From an uncultured Coprococcus sp. (GTDB lineage: Bacteria; Bacillota; Clostridia; Lachnospirales; Lachnospiraceae): a stretch of DNA of 9,881 bases. The number at the start of each line of letters is the position of its first letter. The stretch's first letter is position 1. The position numbers and the translations under genes were made by a program. The notes beneath the pieces are model-generated. The model was not told the origin of the DNA. It searched no databases and worked only from the letters and a program-made list of their open reading frames with translations. Location: positions 1-9,881 of the forward strand of contig URJU01000075.1 in assembly GCA_900548315.1 (NCBI GenBank), given 5' to 3'. Positions 7,196-9,881 of this stretch are shown here, piece by piece.

Positions 7196-7225
7196 AGTAT
7201 AATATATATTCACTTAATGTTTCAA
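7196..7225 (-). promoter_or_regulatory. Internal sigma-A-type promoter before the 83/448/DUF1848 genes
   Basis: On the minus strand TTGAAA (7220-7225), an 18-bp spacer and TATACT (7196-7201). This is the closest match to the consensus in the window. The implied leader of ~22 nt contains the AGGAG of the small gene. It lacks the palindrome of P1 and P2, so these genes may also be expressed independently of that control. Confidence 0.6.
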
Positions 7226-7241
7226 TAACATCATGTCGTTA

Positions 7242-8282
7242 TCATAGCCGGTTTTTTCTCTGTGTATTGAGATACGCAGTCTTCTCGGCTGCTTTTTCCA
7301 GATAAAGTTTCGATCTTTTTAGACTATCCATACTGCTGTATATCGACAGCCCATGATCCCACATGTACGTGTCAAGCATTCCCTCCACAGCTTTCCTCAT
7401 CTGTGACAGATAACTATACGGCACCTCATCAGAATATATCATATCCAAAAAACTGGCAAAACGACTGCAAACCTTATCCGAATCTTCCATCTGGTCACAC
7501 ACACAGACGAGTGTTTTACTTTCATCCGCATCATGACCATCCTGTAAAAATTCCTCATCCACAAACTCGTCAGCATCCAGGTTATCATATATCGGCTCCA
7601 CAATATCAATATCATCAATATCGAAGTCATCCATATCACCCAAGTCTTCCACATCCGTCATGTCATTCAAATCTTCCATATCATTCGAATCCAAGTCTTC
7701 AAGCATTTCTTCTTCAATCTCCTGCATCCTTTTATAAACCTTATCGGACATCCAGTCAGGCTTATTGTCAGGATGCGAGTAGTCAAATGCCCAAACACAC
7801 CATGATATAATACCTGCATCACATATCCAACCATCCACAACATACTCAAAAATCAGCGTATCCTTATCATTATTTGATTCAAAATCAATACAGCCTGAGA
7901 GCAGATTATCAAATGAACCATTTGGAAGGTTATCCATCAGGAATCCGTATTGGGAAAAATCCAATAAAGACATTCTTATCGCAAGATACAGATACATTCT
8001 CACATATCTGCAAAAACTCTTCTGTTCCGGAAGTGCATTTTCCGCTGTTATGTGCCCCAGCCACATCTTGTACCTATATCCATACCGGTCCATGTCTTCC
8101 ACGAGCTCTGTTATCAGTTTCTCCGCTTTTTCCTCATCAAATCTGCCATTCTCATCAGTCACCAGCGGTCTGATCAAATTACTTCTTCCACTTGCCTCAC
8201 ATTCAAATTCCTTCATGAGCTTCCTGATATTTTCCTTATTATTTTTTAAGCTGCAATACTCTTTACAATTTTCAAATTTCAT
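7242..8282 (-). CDS. Uncharacterised acidic 348-residue protein, paralogue of the 373-residue protein
   Basis: Residues are numbered from the ATG at 8288. GGAGG lies only 1 nt before that ATG but 7 nt before the ATG two codons later, so I start at 8282. Not a known family. It shares SGR (33-35), EKLITELVEDMDRYG (56-70), a YLYLA helix (about 99-103), IYSDE (284-288) and VEGMLD (301-306) with the product of 3474-4595. Between these, residues 190-257 are a very acidic low-complexity linker made of repeated ED/DM/DL/DI units, much longer than the acidic stretch of the paralogue. The protein has several cysteines (C8, C12, C30, C93, C133, C156, C164, C262, C264, C274), including a CVC. No membrane segment. 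It is the first gene after promoter P2. The long acidic tail-like linker would suit a protein-binding or nucleic-acid-mimic role, but this is speculation. Confidence 0.85.
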   Translation of the reverse strand: MKFENCKEYCSLKNNKENIRKLMKEFECEASGRSNLIRPLVTDENGRFDEEKAEKLITELVEDMDRYGYRYKMWLGHITAENALPEQKSFCRYVRMYLYLAIRMSLLDFSQYGFLMDNLPNGSFDNLLSGCIDFESNNDKDTLIFEYVVDGWICDAGIISWCVWAFDYSHPDNKPDWMSDKVYKRMQEIEEEMLEDLDSNDMEDLNDMTDVEDLGDMDDFDIDDIDIVEPIYDNLDADEFVDEEFLQDGHDADESKTLVCVCDQMEDSDKVCSRFASFLDMIYSDEVPYSYLSQMRKAVEGMLDTYMWDHGLSIYSSMDSLKRSKLYLEKAAEKTAYLNTQRKNRL

Positions 8283-8369
8283 TTTCATGCCTCCTTGTTT
8301 TTGAACACCAGCCAGGCAAATGGCAGGCGATGCATGTCTGATAAACTTTTTTCTGCTTCACTGTTTCTT

Positions 8370-8398
8370 ATTATAGCTATGTATATATTTGTCTCGTA
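8370..8398 (-). promoter_or_regulatory. Promoter P2 of the 348-residue gene
   Basis: On the minus strand a perfect TATAAT (8370-8375), a 17-bp spacer and TACGAG (8393-8398). The TACGAG belongs to the palindrome at 8394-8408, exactly as in P1. The perfect -10 with a poor -35 suggests activator control, or repression by a factor covering the -35. The leader is about 75-80 nt. Confidence 0.6.
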
Positions 8399-8408
8399 AT
8401 ATTTACGA
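8394..8408. promoter_or_regulatory. 15-bp palindrome, putative operator (site 2)
   Basis: Reads TCGTAAATATTACGA on the minus strand, with 6-bp arms TCGTAA/TTACGA around three central bases. It differs from site 1 (1764-1778) by one base out of 15 and has the same placement relative to the -10 box. It lies in the divergent region between the 348-residue gene and the sigma factor gene, about 55 bp upstream of the putative sigma gene promoter. Confidence 0.65.
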
Positions 8409-8463
8409 CATGTTTTCAGATGATTATAAATGTTTGTGGATTTTTCCAAACCTGTGTGCTATT

Positions 8464-8492
8464 TTGATACTCTGAATTGTTTTATATATGAG
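8464..8492 (+). promoter_or_regulatory. Possible promoter of the sigma/anti-sigma pair
   Basis: TTGATA (8464-8469), 17 bp, TATGAG (8487-8492). The -35 is good (5/6) and the -10 mediocre. An autoregulated ECF promoter could also be present, but no clear AAC-type -35 is seen. Confidence 0.3.
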
Positions 8493-8554
8493 ATCTCAAA
8501 TATGGGAATTAAAATTCTCTGCATTTCTCATAGATGATTACGGAGGTGATGACC

Positions 8555-9028
8555 TTGAAGCAGCAACAACTGCTTGATTTATATGACAAATATTCCGACA
8601 ACGTGTTCCGTCTGGCCATGAGTTTTCTTGGCAACACAGCGGACTCTGAGGACATTGTTCAGAATGTATATACTAAACTTATAGAAAAAAGCCCGCATAT
8701 ATCAAAGGGCAAAGAAAAATCATATCTGCTCACAATGACGGCAAATATGTGCAGGAATCACCTGAAATCCGCAGCGAACCGTCTAAGCAGCAGCTACGAG
8801 GAACTGAGCAGCGACTCTATCGTCAGCGGATTCAATATCGAAGAGCAATCCATGTACGAGGCTCTTGGAAAACTCCCTGACTCATACCGCACTGTTCTTT
8901 ATCTGCACTACTATGAGGGATATACATTTGGAGAAATTGCAAAGATACTTCACCTGTCACCATCTGCAGTTTCAATGAGAGTATCCCGGGGACGAAAAGA
9001 ATTAAAAGAAATATTGAAGGAGGAATAA
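8555..9028 (+). CDS. ECF-type RNA polymerase sigma factor
   Basis: Numbered from an in-frame ATG at 8534, region 2 covers about residues 16-79 (LYDKYSDNVFRLAMSFLGN, then DSEDIVQNVYTKLIEK) and region 4 covers 105-161 (LPDSYRTVLYLHYYEGYTF, then the helix-turn-helix EIAKILHLSPSAVSMRVSRG). There is no region 3 between them, as is usual in ECF (group 4) sigma factors; the length is also typical. GGAGG lies between the ATG at 8534 and the TTG at 8555, and the TTG is 8 nt after it, so the real start is most likely the TTG, giving MKQQQLLDLYDKY. It directs polymerase to a stress or envelope regulon that cannot be read from here. It is followed after 3 bp by its probable anti-sigma factor. Confidence 0.92.
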   Translation: MKQQQLLDLYDKYSDNVFRLAMSFLGNTADSEDIVQNVYTKLIEKSPHISKGKEKSYLLTMTANMCRNHLKSAANRLSSSYEELSSDSIVSGFNIEEQSMYEALGKLPDSYRTVLYLHYYEGYTFGEIAKILHLSPSAVSMRVSRGRKELKEILKEE

Positions 9029-9031
9029 CAT

Positions 9032-9796
9032 ATGACAAACAAAGACAAGATCAGTAATATTGATGATTTCCAAAACTCAAATACATATAACACGTCTGAT
9101 GATTCTGATGACAGCAAATTTACAGACTTGTACACTAAAACTATGGATAATGTGACTATGTCTCAGGAAAACAAGGATGTTATACGCGCAAAGCTTGCTG
9201 AGCAGTCCCAGACTGGCAGATCTGGACGAAAGCTCATCCGCATAGGAAAGTATTCAGCCATCGCCGCTGCCGTGTGCGCAGTTCTTCTGTGCATCCCGGC
9301 GACAAGGACCACTGTATCAGCCGCCATCGACTATATAAAACAGACATTCCATCTGGCAAACGGCACTGAAGTGACATATGAAGAAAACAGTGAAGGAAAT
9401 TCCATACAGTTTTCTATATCAACCGACGATGACAACGGATACACTAAAGTTGAAAATGGTCGTCTATACTTCGTTCTCGGCGATACAAAGGAAGATATCA
9501 CCGACAAATGCGGTCCTGACAAGTATTTCCGTCACGAGATCAAAAACGCCGATGGATCACACAGCATCATCCTCATCGGTGGCACTCCTGAGAGCAACGG
9601 TTGGGCAGAACTCTTTTTTGATCAAAATGGAAAATATGTGTTCAACAACATGCATGTCGAGGATTACAAAGATCCATGGCTTGATAATGCCATGAACGCC
9701 GAAGGTGTTGACACCGGCAATCCTTACCTTGATAACGACCTTTCAGATACATCCGGCAATGCTGCTGATGGAAGTGCAACATATATAGAACAGTAG
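9032..9796 (+). CDS. Probable membrane-anchored anti-sigma factor
   Basis: Its AGGAGG overlaps the end of the sigma factor gene and is 8 nt from the ATG, so the two are co-translated. The order sigma then one-pass membrane protein is typical for ECF sigma/anti-sigma pairs. The N-terminal ~70 residues are cytoplasmic, with an acidic serine-rich start (TSDDSDDSKFTDL) and a helical stretch at 30-57 that may bind the sigma factor. One membrane segment lies at about 73-91 (YSAIAAAVCAVLLCIPATR) after basic residues, which suggests N-in topology, with ~160 residues outside. The outer part is beta-like and ends in an acidic Asn/Asp-rich tail with two similar units, PWLDNAMNAE and PYLDNDLSDT (215-238). 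No zinc-binding HxxxCxxC anti-sigma motif is present. It resembles the DUF4179-like clostridial anti-sigma proteins in layout only. Confidence 0.75.
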   Translation: MTNKDKISNIDDFQNSNTYNTSDDSDDSKFTDLYTKTMDNVTMSQENKDVIRAKLAEQSQTGRSGRKLIRIGKYSAIAAAVCAVLLCIPATRTTVSAAIDYIKQTFHLANGTEVTYEENSEGNSIQFSISTDDDNGYTKVENGRLYFVLGDTKEDITDKCGPDKYFRHEIKNADGSHSIILIGGTPESNGWAELFFDQNGKYVFNNMHVEDYKDPWLDNAMNAEGVDTGNPYLDNDLSDTSGNAADGSATYIEQ

Positions 9797-9881
9797 TTTT
9801 CTCTAATAAGTCATATTAAAAAACAAAAGATACAAAATTTTCCTATACAAGCCTTTTGACGATTTAACATCTGTCTCTTAT

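Noticed and set aside
294..8288. Mobile element, prophage or CRISPR origin of the block
   Set aside because: No integrase, transposase, terminal repeats, tRNA attachment site or repeat-spacer array is visible in the window.
8487..8532. TATGAGA/TCTCATA inverted repeat upstream of the sigma factor gene
   Set aside because: Seven pairs over a 32-nt loop, overlapping the putative -10 box; too weak and probably incidental.

Overview
The window looks like a chromosomal stretch of a Gram-positive anaerobe of the Clostridia, most likely Lachnospiraceae. This is an inference from the moderate GC content, the strong AGGAGG-type ribosome binding sites, the GTG and TTG starts, the end of an acyl-CoA dehydratase activase-like gene at the left edge, and the ECF sigma/anti-sigma style. 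No taxonomic marker is present.

Layout. Positions 2-163 hold the 3' end of a + strand gene that resembles the large 2-hydroxyacyl-CoA dehydratase activase family, closed by a long hairpin terminator (194-258). From 294 to about 8288 every convincing gene is on the minus strand. Reading in the direction of transcription (right to left) these are: a 348-codon acidic protein (7242-8282), a small 83-residue protein (6915-7166), a 448-residue protein (5632-6978), a DUF1848 protein with a C-terminal radical-SAM-like cysteine motif (4685-5635), a 373-residue protein (3474-4595), a 545-residue protein (1833-3470), a terminator (1778-1816), and a divergent ClpX-like AAA+ ATPase (294-1658). From 8555 to 9796 a + strand pair encodes an ECF sigma factor and a one-pass membrane protein that is probably its anti-sigma factor. 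Positions 9797-9881 hold no feature I can support.

The main result is that the minus-strand block looks like one regulated module of mostly unrecognised proteins. Three observations tie it together. (1) The 348- and 373-residue proteins are diverged paralogues. (2) The promoters of the ATPase gene and of the 348-codon gene carry nearly identical 15-bp palindromes, TCGTAAATTTTACGA and TCGTAAATATTACGA, placed 17-18 bp upstream of good -10 boxes, where the -35 should be. (3) The other genes lie in short-spaced or overlapping runs (3-bp gap 373/545; 4-bp ATGA overlap 448/DUF1848).

The ATPase lacks the ClpX zinc-binding domain but keeps an IGFG loop at the place where ClpX docks on ClpP, so it could feed the housekeeping ClpP protease. 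A cautious model is a co-regulated unfoldase or protease system whose paralogous acidic proteins act as adaptors or scaffold, with a possible radical-SAM-type enzyme alongside. This is inference; no gene apart from the ATPase and DUF1848 has a family I can name within the block. The sigma/anti-sigma pair is divergent from the block and may or may not belong to it.
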